A stretch of 64,000 nt of DNA from Benzoatithermus flavus. Its GTDB lineage: Bacteria; Pseudomonadota; Alphaproteobacteria; Geminicoccales; Geminicoccaceae. The translations under genes were made by a program, and so were the position numbers. Location: positions 131,146 through 195,145 of the forward strand of contig NZ_JBBLZC010000007.1 of assembly GCF_037908215.1 (NCBI RefSeq). Direction: 5' to 3'. This document shows positions 17,329 to 25,195 of the stretch, one piece after another (positions within the stretch are counted from its first letter, which is position 1; the number at the start of each line of letters is the position of its first letter). The notes under the pieces were generated by a model, which saw only the letters and a program-made list of their open reading frames with translations, was not told where the DNA came from and did no database searches.

Positions 17329-17769
17329 ATGAAGTGCAGGCTGCTCGACACGAGCCCGTCCGGCCTCAGAACCCTCGTCGCGGTGTTCGATACCGGCGAC
17401 GAGGTCATGGCGGGCCTGAAGGAGCTCGCCACGAAAGAGAAGCTGACCGCAGCGCAGCTTTCCGCCATCGGTGCGTTCGTGAAGGCCGAGCTCGCCTATT
17501 TCGACTGGGACAAGAAGCAGTACCAGCCGATCCGGGTCGACGAGCAGGTCGAGGTCGCCTCGATGCTGGGCGACATCGGCGTCGACGACGGCGGCGCGCC
17601 GGCGCTGCACGTCCATCTCGTCCTCGGCCGCCGCGACGGCAGCGCGGTTGCCGGTCACCTCGTCGAGGCCACGGTGCGCCCGACTCTCGAGGTCGTGATC
17701 ACCGAGACCCCGGCCCACCTCCACCGCCGGCAGGACCCCGCGACCGGCCTCGCCCTGATCCGGTTCTAG
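17329..17769 (+). CDS. DUF296 / PPC-domain protein
   Basis: A 146-residue protein consisting of one PPC (plants and prokaryotes conserved, DUF296) domain, the trimeric alpha/beta fold also found in plant AT-hook proteins. The N-terminus (MKCRLLDTSPSG), the LSAIGAFVKAELAYFDWDKK stretch and PALHVHLVLGRRDGS, with its paired His, are characteristic. Its biochemical role in bacteria is unsettled. I chose the second of two in-frame ATGs (17329) because AGGAG lies six bases before it; the first ATG (17323) abuts AGGAG. The gene starts a plus-strand pair with the FMN reductase; the gap upstream to the TPP enzyme (divergent) is ~190 bp and can hold both promoters. Confidence 0.85.
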   Translation: MKCRLLDTSPSGLRTLVAVFDTGDEVMAGLKELATKEKLTAAQLSAIGAFVKAELAYFDWDKKQYQPIRVDEQVEVASMLGDIGVDDGGAPALHVHLVLGRRDGSAVAGHLVEATVRPTLEVVITETPAHLHRRQDPATGLALIRF

Positions 17770-17882
17770 GTCGTGCCGCTGGAGGGGTGCCGGCCGAGCG
17801 CCCGGCGTGGCTCGCGCGCGGGCTCGGGCGCAACTCCCGTCTTCAGCACCTGTTACAGGCGATCCACCCTGGGAGATCAGCC

Positions 17883-18455
17883 TTGGCCCTCGAGCTCCAC
17901 GTCATTCTCAGCAGCACCCGTCCGGGTCGGGTCGGCGCCACCGTCGCGCATTGGTTCCATGGCCTCGCCGTCGAGCACGGGAAGTTCGACGTCGAGCTGG
18001 TCGATCTCGCCGCGTTCGACCTGCCCGTCTACGACGAGCCCCGGCATCCCGTGCTCCAGCAGTACGAGCACGAGCACACCAAGCGCTGGGCGGCCAGCGT
18101 GGCGGCCGCGGATGCCTTCGTGTTCGTCACCCCGGAATACAATTACGGCCCCACACCCGCCCTCCTGAACGCGCTCGACTACGTCTACAAGGAGTGGAAC
18201 TACAAGCCGGCCGCTTTCGTCAGCTACGGCGGCATCTCGGGCGGCATCAGGGCGGTGCAGATCACCAAGCACACCCTGACCACGCTCAAGATGGTACCGC
18301 TGGTCGAGGCGGTAGCGATCCCGATGGTCGCGCAGCACCTGGACGAGAACAGGCAGTTCAAGCCCGGCGATGTGCACATCAGTTCCGCCAGGACCATGCT
18401 CGACGAGCTCCTGCGTTGGGCGGAGGCGCTGAAGCCCATGCGGAACCCGGCCTAG
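17883..18455 (+). CDS. NADPH-dependent FMN reductase family protein
   Basis: A 190-residue flavodoxin-fold reductase. The phosphate-binding loop of FMN is seen as ILSSTRPGRVG at the N-terminus and the flavin-ring loop as FVTPEYNYGPTPALLNALDY, both typical of the NADPH-dependent FMN reductase/quinone reductase family (YieF/ChrR, azoreductase-like). It likely transfers hydride from NAD(P)H via FMN to quinones or other acceptors in the cytosol. A TTG start at 17883 is chosen because GGGAG lies seven bases upstream and the family begins at this point. Its TAG stop shares the palindrome CTAG with the stop of the convergent LysR gene. Confidence 0.88.
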   Translation: MALELHVILSSTRPGRVGATVAHWFHGLAVEHGKFDVELVDLAAFDLPVYDEPRHPVLQQYEHEHTKRWAASVAAADAFVFVTPEYNYGPTPALLNALDYVYKEWNYKPAAFVSYGGISGGIRAVQITKHTLTTLKMVPLVEAVAIPMVAQHLDENRQFKPGDVHISSARTMLDELLRWAEALKPMRNPA

Positions 18456-19384
18456 GCGTTCGTTCCCGCGGTGACGAGCCGCGATTTCGCCGCCTCCACC
18501 TCCAGCCAGGCGAGGAACGCCGCCACGCGCGGGTTGGCGGCGTGTCCCTCGGGTGTCACCACGTAATAGGCGTAATCCGCCGGCCGGCTCTCGGTGAACG
18601 GCCGCACCAGCCTTCCGGCCGCGAGATCGTCGGCGCAGAGTCCGCTCCGGCCCAGCGCCACACCGAGGCCGCGCAGCGCCGCTTCCATCAGCATGGTGGC
18701 GTCCGTGAAGCCGGGGCCGCGGTCGGCATCGATCCTGCTCACCCCGGCGTCGCGCAGCCAGTGGCGCCAGTAGAGCGAAGGCTCCTCGCCCGTGAGCGCA
18801 CGGTCGTGGAGGAGCGTGTGATGGCGCAGGTCGTCGAGCCGGCGCAAGGGATGACGGCCGGCGAGAAGGCTGGGCGCGCAGACCGGAAACACCTCCTCGG
18901 TGAGCAACAATCGGGTGTCCAGCCCCGGATAGATCCCCTTACCGTAGCGGATGCCGAGATCGACGTCCTCGCGGGCGAAGTCGACGCTTCTGAGCTCGCT
19001 CCTGACCGTCACCTCGATCTCGGGATAGGTCTCGATGAATCCGCCCAGGCGCGGCATCAGCCAGCGGGCGGCGAAGGAAGGGATCACGGAGATGACCAGC
19101 GGACCGGCGCGCTCACCGCCGCGCATGTCTTCGACCGCACGCGCGAGATGCGCGAACGCCTTCTCGAGCTCGGGCAGCGCCCGCCGTGCCGCCTCGCTCA
19201 CCACGAGCCCGCGCGGCAGCCGCCGGAACAGCGCGACCCCGAGATCGGCCTCGAGCTGCCGGATCTGCTGGCTGACCGCGGCCGGGGTCACGGCGAGCTC
19301 GTCGGCGGCCTTGGCGAAGCTGCCATGGCGTGCCGCGGCCTCGAAAACGCGCAAGGCATGGAGCGGCGGCAGACGGCGCTGCAT
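18452..19384 (-). CDS. GcvA-like LysR-family transcriptional regulator
   Basis: A 310-residue LysR-type regulator. Residues ~6-65 form the winged helix-turn-helix (LHALRVFEAAARHGSFAKAA, TPAAVSQQIRQLE). The effector domain follows, with the GcvA-subgroup features VSVIPSFAARWLMPRL-like segment (here ISVIPSFAARWLMPRL) and DVDLGIRYGKG. GcvA-type regulators are named from the E. coli glycine-cleavage activator, but most paralogues control other genes. It is divergent from the DUF1127 gene with ~110 bp between, where two CTAAT motifs lie, so autoregulation and control of that gene are likely. The effector is unknown. Confidence 0.9.
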   Translation of the reverse strand: MQRRLPPLHALRVFEAAARHGSFAKAADELAVTPAAVSQQIRQLEADLGVALFRRLPRGLVVSEAARRALPELEKAFAHLARAVEDMRGGERAGPLVISVIPSFAARWLMPRLGGFIETYPEIEVTVRSELRSVDFAREDVDLGIRYGKGIYPGLDTRLLLTEEVFPVCAPSLLAGRHPLRRLDDLRHHTLLHDRALTGEEPSLYWRHWLRDAGVSRIDADRGPGFTDATMLMEAALRGLGVALGRSGLCADDLAAGRLVRPFTESRPADYAYYVVTPEGHAANPRVAAFLAWLEVEAAKSRLVTAGTNA

Positions 19385-19401
19385 CGGATGACCAAGTACC
19401 G

Positions 19402-19449
19402 CTAATCCTTAGCCTCAGATTTTATCGTTTGAGGCCGAGCAAGTCTAAT
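19402..19449. promoter_or_regulatory. candidate GcvA-type binding sites (CTAAT motifs)
   Basis: The intergenic region between the LysR gene and the DUF1127 gene holds two CTAAT motifs: one inside the short palindrome CTAATCCTTAG (19402-19412) and one at 19445-19449 (TCTAATCCTA). CTAAT is the core of E. coli GcvA sites. A further inverted repeat, CCTCA/TGAGG around an AT-rich centre, lies between them. Binding is inferred from sequence only. Confidence 0.45.
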
Positions 19450-19496
19450 CCTACCTTCTGCTCGTTCCCCCGAACATCCCCGAAGGGAGCCGGACG

Positions 19497-19721
19497 ATGA
19501 TCGCTCTCCCCCGTCTCGCCCACCCGACCGCGACCCGGAGCAGGCGCCCGGCGGCCACACGGGGCCGTGGCCTCGGTATCATCACGGTTCTGGACGCCTG
19601 GATCGAGCGCTACCGGCAGCGCCGGGCGCTGCTCGAGCTGAACGACCACATGCTCAAGGACATCGGCCTCAGCGCCGCCGATGCCTGGCGGGAGGGAAGA
19701 AAGCCGTTCTGGCGGGCCTGA
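19497..19721 (+). CDS. DUF1127 family small protein
   Basis: A 74-residue basic protein. Its C-terminal ~40 residues match the DUF1127 pattern: a W-x-x-R-x-R-x-R-x-x-L-x-x-L stretch (WIERYRQRRALLELND), then HMLKDIGLSAADAWREG. Short DUF1127 proteins are common in alphaproteobacteria; some members affect RNA turnover, phosphate or stress responses, others are uncharacterised. Translation starts at an ATG seven bases after GGGAG. The divergent GcvA-like regulator makes it the probable target of that regulator, as is often seen for DUF1127 genes. Confidence 0.85.
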   Translation: MIALPRLAHPTATRSRRPAATRGRGLGIITVLDAWIERYRQRRALLELNDHMLKDIGLSAADAWREGRKPFWRA

Positions 19722-19736
19722 GCCGCCCGTGGTGGC

Positions 19737-20699
19737 TCAGGCGCTCCGGATCCTCGGGGCCGCCGCCCGGCGCAGCCGGTCGCGGACGGCCTCGCCCAGG
19801 CCATGGGCCGGGATCGGCATCACGGCGATGGCGCGCGCCCCGCTCCGGTCGAGCTCGCGCAGCATGGCGAACAGATTGCGCGCCGCCTCGGCCGGATCGC
19901 CGCTCGGGCTCAGGTTGCGCACGGTCAGCGCCCCTTCGAGCGGCCTCGGCCCGAAGGCGAGGAGCGCTTCGTCGGGGGCGACGCTCGTCGCATCGAGCCG
20001 CACCGGCAGGCGCGGCGCATAGTGGCTCGCGAGCTGGCCCGGTGAGCGCGGCGCTTTCGCGTCGCCTCCCTCCGCGAGCGGTCCCACCAGCCGCTCGAGC
20101 GTCTCGCGGTCGAGCCCGCCCGGCCGCAGGATGCACGGTGTCGGACCGCTCAGATCGAGCACGGTGCTCTCCACGCCCACGGGGCAGGGGCCGCCGTCGA
20201 GCACGATGTCGACGGCCTCGCCCAGATCCGCGGCCACGTGCTGCGCCGTGGTTGGGCTCACGAGGCCCGAAGGGTTGGCGCTGGGCGCCGCCACCGGCAG
20301 GTCCGTCGCCCGCAGCAGCGCTCGCGCCACCGGATGCGCCGGCACGCGCACGGCCAGCGTGTCGTGCCCGGCGGTGGCATTGGCCGCGATGGCGCAGCCC
20401 GTCCGTCGCGGCAGGACGAGCGTGAGCGGACCCGGCCAGAAAGCCTCGGCCACGGCGCGAGCGCGTGCGTCGAGTGCTGTCAGGGCCGCAGCCGCGGCGA
20501 GATCCGCGACGTGGACGATGAGAGGATTGTGCGCCGGCCGGTTCTTCGCCCGGTAGATGCGGGCGATGGCTTCCGGATCGGTCGCGATGCCGCCGAGCCC
20601 GTAGACGGTCTCGGTCGGGAAAGCGACGAGGCGGCCCTGGCGCAAGGCCAGGGCCGCCTCCCGAATCGCGGCCGGTGTGGGCTCGAGGATGCGGCTCAA
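19737..20699 (-). CDS. tsaC: L-threonylcarbamoyladenylate synthase (Sua5/YwlC type)
   Basis: This enzyme makes L-threonylcarbamoyl-AMP from threonine, bicarbonate and ATP, the first step of the t6A37 tRNA modification. The 320-residue length shows the long Sua5 form: a YrdC domain (FPTETVYGLGG, YRAKNRPAHNPLIVHV, AAPSANPSG, ILRPGG) for residues ~10-205, then the smaller C-terminal Sua5 domain (SPGQLASHYAPRLPV, LLAFGPRP). The gene ends 15 bp from the convergent DUF1127 gene. bioY lies upstream on the same strand, with a 19-bp gap between the bioY stop and this start. It is expected to be essential or nearly so. Confidence 0.95.
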   Translation of the reverse strand: MSRILEPTPAAIREAALALRQGRLVAFPTETVYGLGGIATDPEAIARIYRAKNRPAHNPLIVHVADLAAAAALTALDARARAVAEAFWPGPLTLVLPRRTGCAIAANATAGHDTLAVRVPAHPVARALLRATDLPVAAPSANPSGLVSPTTAQHVAADLGEAVDIVLDGGPCPVGVESTVLDLSGPTPCILRPGGLDRETLERLVGPLAEGGDAKAPRSPGQLASHYAPRLPVRLDATSVAPDEALLAFGPRPLEGALTVRNLSPSGDPAEAARNLFAMLRELDRSGARAIAVMPIPAHGLGEAVRDRLRRAAAPRIRSA

Positions 20700-20718
20700 G
20701 CGGCCTCCGGAAGCCCGC

Positions 20719-21318
20719 TCAGGTCGCGAGCCCGCGGCGCAGCCGGCTGAGGCCGGCCTCGGCCAGGGCCGTGACCAGCGCCAGCTTCAGCGAATCGCCG
20801 AGGAGGAAGGGCAGCACGCCGAGCGTGAAAGCCTTCTCGATGCCCACGAAGGTGGCGAGCCACGCCACGCCCAGCGTGTAGTTGACGACGATCGCGGCGA
20901 GCACGCCGAGGCCCGTCACCAGCCAGTGGCGCGAGCGCTCGGCGACCCAGCCGGTGATCGCGGCCGCGGGCAGCCAGCTCACGATGTAGCCGCCGGTCGG
21001 GCCCAGGATGTAGGGCAGACCGATGCCGCGCTCGGGCGTGCCGGCGAAGACGGGAAGGCCCACGGCACCTTCCAGGATGTAGAGGGCGACGGTCGCGACC
21101 GCGAGACGTGGCCCGTAGGCGATGCCCAGGAAGAACACGACCGCGGTCTGCATCGTGATCGGCACCGGGTAGAACGGCACCTGGATCTTGGCCGAGGCCC
21201 AGAGCAGCAGGCTGCCGAGCACGGCCAGGACCACGGCGCGCAGCATCCGCTGCTCGCTGCGGGTGGCCGGCCAGAGCCGGTCGACGAGGGTGGGGGTCAA
21301 GGAGGCGGAAGCAGCCAT
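20719..21318 (-). CDS. bioY: biotin transporter BioY
   Basis: BioY is the membrane S component that binds biotin; it can act with an ECF ATPase/transmembrane pair or, in some alphaproteobacteria, alone. The 199-residue protein has about six hydrophobic segments and the family hallmarks VPFYPVPITMQTAVVFFLG and GPTGGYIVSWLPAA. No bioM/bioN (ECF) genes are in the window, so it may use shared ECF subunits or function alone. It is followed on the same strand by the Sua5-type gene. The upstream gap to purD (same strand) is ~90 bp and I see no clear BioR operator in it. Confidence 0.93.
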   Translation of the reverse strand: MAASASLTPTLVDRLWPATRSEQRMLRAVVLAVLGSLLLWASAKIQVPFYPVPITMQTAVVFFLGIAYGPRLAVATVALYILEGAVGLPVFAGTPERGIGLPYILGPTGGYIVSWLPAAAITGWVAERSRHWLVTGLGVLAAIVVNYTLGVAWLATFVGIEKAFTLGVLPFLLGDSLKLALVTALAEAGLSRLRRGLAT

Positions 21319-21411
21319 GGCCTGTCCCTGCGCAAGGGTTTCGTCGTCGAGCGCCGGATCATAGGGACCGACTCCGCGACGGCAAGCCTTTCGCCTCGCG
21401 ACCGCCGCTCG

Positions 21412-22689
21412 TCAGCGACCGAGCGCCCGCCAGCCGATGTCGCGCCGGCAGAAGCCCTCGGGCCAGTCGATCCGGTCCACGGCGGCATAGGCGCGGTCCC
21501 TGGCCTCGGCCAGCGTCGAGCCGAGCGCTGTCACGTTCAACACGCGCCCGCCCTCGGCGAGGAGCCGGCCGTCTGGCGCCCGCTTCGTGCCGGCATGGAA
21601 CACGAGAAGATCGGGCTCGTCCTTCAGCATCTCCAGGCCCCGGATCGCCGTGCCCTTCCGGTAGCTGCCAGGATAGCCGCGGCTCGCCAGCACCACCGTG
21701 ATCGCATGCCGGGGCAGCCAGCGCACGCTCATGTGGTCGAGCACGCCGTCCACGGCCCCCAGGAAGAGCTGGCCGATATCGGTCATCAGCCGCGGCAGGA
21801 TCACCTGGCACTCGGGATCGCCGAAGCGGACATTGTACTCGATCAGCTTCGGGCCGTCCGCGGTCAGCATGAGGCCGGCATAGAGGATGCCGGTGAAAGG
21901 AGCGCCTTCCGCCGCCATGCCGGCGAGGGTCGGACGGACGATCTCGGTCATGACCCGCTCGACCGTGGCGGGATCGAGCCTGGGTGCCGGCGAGTAGGCG
22001 CCCATTCCGCCCGTGTTCGGCCCCTGGTCGCCGTCGAAGGCGCGTTTATGGTCCTGGGCCGTGCCGATTTCGAGCGCGTGGCGGCCGTCGCAGAGCGCGA
22101 ACAGGCTCGCCTCCTCGCCTTCCAGGAACTCCTCGATCACGACCGTCTCGCCGGCGGCCCCGAAGCTGCCGGCGAAGGCGGCATCGACCGCCGCGAGCCC
22201 TTCCTCGACGCTCATCGCGACCACCACACCCTTGCCGGCCGCGAGCCCGTCGGCCTTGACGACGACGGGCGCACCCTTCGCCTCGACATGGGCGCGTGCC
22301 GCTGCGTGCTCCTCCTTGCCGAAGGTGCGGAAGGCGGCGGTCGGGATGCCGTGGCGGGCGCAGAAAGCCTTCGTGAACGCCTTCGAGCCCTCGAGCCGGG
22401 CCGCGGCCGCGCTGGGTCCCAGCGCTTTGATCCCGGTCGCGCGCAGACGATCGACCAGGCCCAGCACCAAGGGCTGCTCCGGGCCGACCACGACGAGCCC
22501 GACCCGCTCGGTTTCCGCCAGCGCCACGAGTCCGGCGACATCGTCGGCCGCCACGGGGATGCAGCGCGCTTCTTCCGCGATCCCGGCGTTGCCCGGCGCG
22601 CACAGGACCTCGCTCACGAGCGGCGACGCGGCGAGCGCCCAGCACAAGGCATGCTCGCGCCCGCCCGAGCCCACGACCAGCACCTTCAT
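21412..22689 (-). CDS. purD: phosphoribosylamine-glycine ligase PurD
   Basis: PurD ligates glycine to 5-phosphoribosylamine with ATP, the second step of de novo purine synthesis. The 425-residue protein begins MKVLVVGSGGREHALCW and shows the ATP-grasp body: VKADGLAAGKGVVVA, IEEFLEGEEASLFALCDG, DQGPNTGGMGAYSPAP and FGDPECQVILPR. I start at the ATG preceded at nine bases by GAGGAG; the frame stays open a few codons further upstream. It stands alone on the minus strand, with a long non-coding stretch (~750 bp) on its upstream side. Confidence 0.97.
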   Translation of the reverse strand: MKVLVVGSGGREHALCWALAASPLVSEVLCAPGNAGIAEEARCIPVAADDVAGLVALAETERVGLVVVGPEQPLVLGLVDRLRATGIKALGPSAAAARLEGSKAFTKAFCARHGIPTAAFRTFGKEEHAAARAHVEAKGAPVVVKADGLAAGKGVVVAMSVEEGLAAVDAAFAGSFGAAGETVVIEEFLEGEEASLFALCDGRHALEIGTAQDHKRAFDGDQGPNTGGMGAYSPAPRLDPATVERVMTEIVRPTLAGMAAEGAPFTGILYAGLMLTADGPKLIEYNVRFGDPECQVILPRLMTDIGQLFLGAVDGVLDHMSVRWLPRHAITVVLASRGYPGSYRKGTAIRGLEMLKDEPDLLVFHAGTKRAPDGRLLAEGGRVLNVTALGSTLAEARDRAYAAVDRIDWPEGFCRRDIGWRALGR

Positions 22690-23437
22690 CGAAAAGGGCT
22701 CCTCATCGGGAACAGCCACCAGCGACGCGCGTCACCTACCGGCTCACCGCCCTGCGGTCCATGGGGCAGATGCGCGGGAAGCCCCGGAAAGCTCGCTCGC
22801 GGGCGGGACGCAGGCGCACCGTTCACCATGCCCGAGTATGTCCACGAGCGCGGAACGGCTCACGATGAACAGCTTGGTGGTCGAGCCGATCGCATGGTAG
22901 ACATGTTTGATAAAAGACGAATCATGGCCGGTCGAATGCCAAACGCTCCGTCTGAGGATCTCGTGGCGGAGAGCAAGGGGAAGCAGGGCATGCAAGCACG
23001 GCAACGGGAGGCGCCATGCGGCCCGGTCGCCCCGTCTCGTGCCGTTGATGCGTGCGAGGCGATGCTGCCGCTGCGGGCCGTACCGGCGATGCGTGCCATC
23101 AGCTTCGAAGCGGCGGAGCGGGCGCTGCACCAGGGGTTCCCCCATTCCTCCCTGCGGCCGGCGCCTGTGCCAGGCAGGGCCGGCTGCCACCGTGACCCGG
23201 CATCGCGCTGGAATGCGGCTTCGGTCATTTCGGCGACTTCGCCCGCGACTACGAGCGCCGCTTCGGCGAGAGCCCGAGCGCCACCCTGCGGCGGCACCGA
23301 TCCCGGCCGTCAAAGGCCCCTTGCGCGCCGATGGTTCTGCTTGCGTCTGGCCGATAGCGCACCGGGGACCGTCCAGTATCGTATGCTCCACCGGAAGCCG
23401 GCCGCCGGGCCTGCGTCCGGGAAGCAGGGGGAAGTCC
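22690..23437. other. long intergenic region with an AT-richer patch
   Basis: About 750 bp between purD (minus) and aqpZ (plus) without an intact gene. It contains an AT-richer patch around 22895-22925 that could hold promoters for either direction, and an AraC-family remnant listed separately. Open frames here have no family features or ribosome sites that I would trust. Confidence 0.6.
23196..23357 (+). pseudogene. remnant of an AraC-family regulator C-terminus
   Basis: One frame between a TGA at 23193 and a TAG at 23355 encodes PGIALECGFGHFGDFARDY followed by ERRFGESPSATLRRHR. This is the second helix-turn-helix of AraC/XylS regulators (the usual pattern is A-x-x-x-G-F-x-x-x-x-x-F-x-R-x-F-R-R-x-F-G-x-S-P-x-x-x-R). 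The first helix-turn-helix and the sensor domain are missing upstream, where the frame is closed. It is a fragment left by deletion, not a functional gene. Confidence 0.65.
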
Positions 23438-24175
23438 ATGAACTCCAGGAAATGCGCCGCCGAGGCGATCGGCACGTTCTGGTTGACCTTTGCCGGCTGC
23501 GGCAGTGCCGTGCTGGCGGCCGCCTTCCCGCAGGTCGGGATCGGGCTCCTGGGCGTTTCGCTCGCCTTCGGCCTCAGCGTGGTCACGATGGCCTATGCCA
23601 TCGGCCACATCTCGGGCTGCCACCTCAACCCGGCCGTCACCGTGGGCCTCACCGCCGGCGGCCGCTTCCCGGCCGCGGACGTGGTGTCCTACATCGCGGC
23701 GCAGGTGATCGGTGCGATCGTCGCCGGAGCGGTGCTCTACGTGATCGCGAGCGGTGCCCCCGGCTTCGATCCCGGCAAGGGCTTCGCCGCCAACGGCTAC
23801 GGCGTCCACTCGCCCGGACAGTACGGCCTCCTGGCCGGCCTCCTCGTGGAAGTGGTGATGACCGGGATGTTCCTGTTCATCATCATGGGATCGACCCACG
23901 GCAAGGCGCCGGCGGGCTTCGCACCGCTCGCGATCGGGCTCGGGCTCACACTCGTCCACTTGGTCTCGATCCCGGTGACCAACACCTCGGTCAACCCGGC
24001 GCGCAGCACCGGCGTCGCCCTGTTCGCGGGCGGCTGGGCCTTGGGCCAGCTCTGGCTGTTCTGGATCGCCCCGCTCCTGGGCGGTGCTGCCGGCGGCGTG
24101 CTCTATCGCTGGCTCAGCGGCGAGCAGGAGGCCATGGTAACGGGCACGAAGCCCGAGCGCGTGGAAGCCGCCTGA
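23438..24175 (+). CDS. aqpZ: aquaporin Z
   Basis: A 245-residue six-helix water channel. Both NPA half-helix motifs are present (HLNPAVTVG, NTSVNPARSTG), and the residues around them (VTMAYAIGHISG, LVHLVSIPVTN with the selectivity-filter His, and Arg after the second NPA) match the narrow water-selective AqpZ rather than a glycerol facilitator. The ATG at 23438 is preceded by a GGGGGAAG stretch. A strong hairpin just after the stop separates it from the convergent lipoprotein gene. Confidence 0.96.
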   Translation: MNSRKCAAEAIGTFWLTFAGCGSAVLAAAFPQVGIGLLGVSLAFGLSVVTMAYAIGHISGCHLNPAVTVGLTAGGRFPAADVVSYIAAQVIGAIVAGAVLYVIASGAPGFDPGKGFAANGYGVHSPGQYGLLAGLLVEVVMTGMFLFIIMGSTHGKAPAGFAPLAIGLGLTLVHLVSIPVTNTSVNPARSTGVALFAGGWALGQLWLFWIAPLLGGAAGGVLYRWLSGEQEAMVTGTKPERVEAA

Positions 24176-24201
24176 CGCACGGGGGAAAGCCTGCGGCCCG
24201 C

Positions 24202-24244
24202 GCCGCTCCATCGGGAGAACGCGGGTTTCGCCCGATGGAGCGGC
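24202..24244. terminator. 14-bp hairpin between convergent genes
   Basis: A perfect 14-bp stem (GCCGCTCCATCGGG / CCCGATGGAGCGGC) with a 15-base loop lies between the aqpZ stop and the end of the minus-strand lipoprotein gene. No clear T-run follows, but the symmetry and location suit a bidirectional terminator. Confidence 0.6.
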
Positions 24245-24258
24245 TGAAGCCGGCCGCC

Positions 24259-24780
24259 CTAGCTGTTCTGCCGCCGCTGGCGCAGGGCCTCGTCCTGGGG
24301 GAGGGTGAAGCCGAACAGCACCTGGTAGCCCGCGGCCCCCTGCTTCTGGCCGACGAAGCGCTGGCTGAAGGTCTCCGTGACCCCGCCGCGGCGAGCACCT
24401 GGCGCGAGGTCGATCTTCGCCACGTAGTCCTGACGGTCGAGCACGTCGCCGTTGGGAGCACTGACGGCGACGAAGTAGGGTACCTCGATGCGCCCGCCGT
24501 TCCTGAGCGCAGGGCCGGGCTGCACCGTCACGTCGACCGCGATGTCGACCGCGAGATCGTTCCCGTCGGGCCGGCAGCTCCCGTCGATGTTCTCGAGCGC
24601 GGCGCGATAGGCGGGCTCGCCCGAGCCGTCGGCCGCCGGCTGCTCGAGGCTGCCGAGGCCGTTGATGATGGCGACCCGCGGGCAAAGCGAGGCTGCCGGC
24701 GCCGCTGCGCTGCGGGTGCTCGTGCAGCCGGCGAGTGCTCCTGCCGCGAGCAGGAGGACGAGAGGGGCACGGGCCTTCAC
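24259..24780 (-). CDS. uncharacterised lipoprotein
   Basis: A 173-residue secreted lipoprotein. The first ~20 residues are a signal peptide ending in the lipobox L-A-G-C, so it should be lipid-anchored, probably in the outer membrane. The mature part contains the phrase RVAIINGLGSLEQP and alternating beta-like segments (VPYFVAVSAPNGDVLDRQDYVAKIDL is split here: VPYFVAVSAPNGD, then DRQDYVAKIDL), similar to a lipoprotein family widespread in alphaproteobacteria. Function unknown. The GTG start overlaps the stop of the CDGSH gene (GTGA), implying coupled translation. Confidence 0.75.
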   Translation of the reverse strand: MKARAPLVLLLAAGALAGCTSTRSAAAPAASLCPRVAIINGLGSLEQPAADGSGEPAYRAALENIDGSCRPDGNDLAVDIAVDVTVQPGPALRNGGRIEVPYFVAVSAPNGDVLDRQDYVAKIDLAPGARRGGVTETFSQRFVGQKQGAAGYQVLFGFTLPQDEALRQRRQNS

Positions 24781-25022
24781 GCCGGGAGCACCTTGTGCGT
24801 GCCGTCGCACAGCGGCTGCTTTCGGGTGTGCTTGCAGCCGCAGAACCAGACCGGGCCGGCCTTCTCGGCGATCCACCTCACGGGGGAGAAGCCCGTCCCT
24901 TTGTGCGAGCCGTCGCAGAACGGCTGCTTCGCGCTGCGGCCGCAGGCGCACCACCAATAGGCCTTGCCGGCTTCGACCTCGACCTTGAACGGTGCTCTCT
25001 GCGCGATCACCCGCTCGTCCAT
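24777..25022 (-). CDS. tandem CDGSH iron-sulfur protein
   Basis: An 81-residue soluble protein with two CDGSH motifs of the pattern C-x-C-x(2)-x-x(3)-P-x-C-D-G-[ST]-H: CACGRSAKQPFCDGSH and CGCKHTRKQPLCDGTH. Each should bind a redox-active, pH-labile 2Fe-2S cluster by three Cys and one His, as in the mitoNEET-like bacterial type. Role: iron-sulfur/redox homeostasis, not further defined. I start at the ATG at 25022, preceded by GGAG at five bases; the open frame continues upstream but is not protein-like. The gene faces ppx across ~170 bp. Confidence 0.9.
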   Translation of the reverse strand: MDERVIAQRAPFKVEVEAGKAYWWCACGRSAKQPFCDGSHKGTGFSPVRWIAEKAGPVWFCGCKHTRKQPLCDGTHKVLPA

Positions 25023-25195
25023 TCTCGCTCCGCTCCGCTGGTCCGAAATCGGCTCCCTCGGCCCGATCACGGGCTTGGCGTAGCCACCGGCCGGCGCCCT
25101 GACAAGGGGGAACGAACGGGGGCGGAAGCTGCGGAGACCCCTTTGCCGAAGGGGCATCTGCCCTTACACTTCGTTCCCTTGAGGGTGGTGAGCGG

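Noticed and set aside
22907..23437. Extended aqpZ frame upstream of 23438
   Set aside because: The upstream translation is Arg/Cys-rich non-coding-like sequence; AqpZ homology starts exactly at the ATG preceded by GGGGGAAG.
20677..24960. A 1427-codon open frame on the plus strand
   Set aside because: It runs antisense or out of frame over bioY, purD, aqpZ and the lipoprotein gene. Its translation is low-complexity Arg/Gly/His/Ala, typical of high-GC shadows; no domain is visible.
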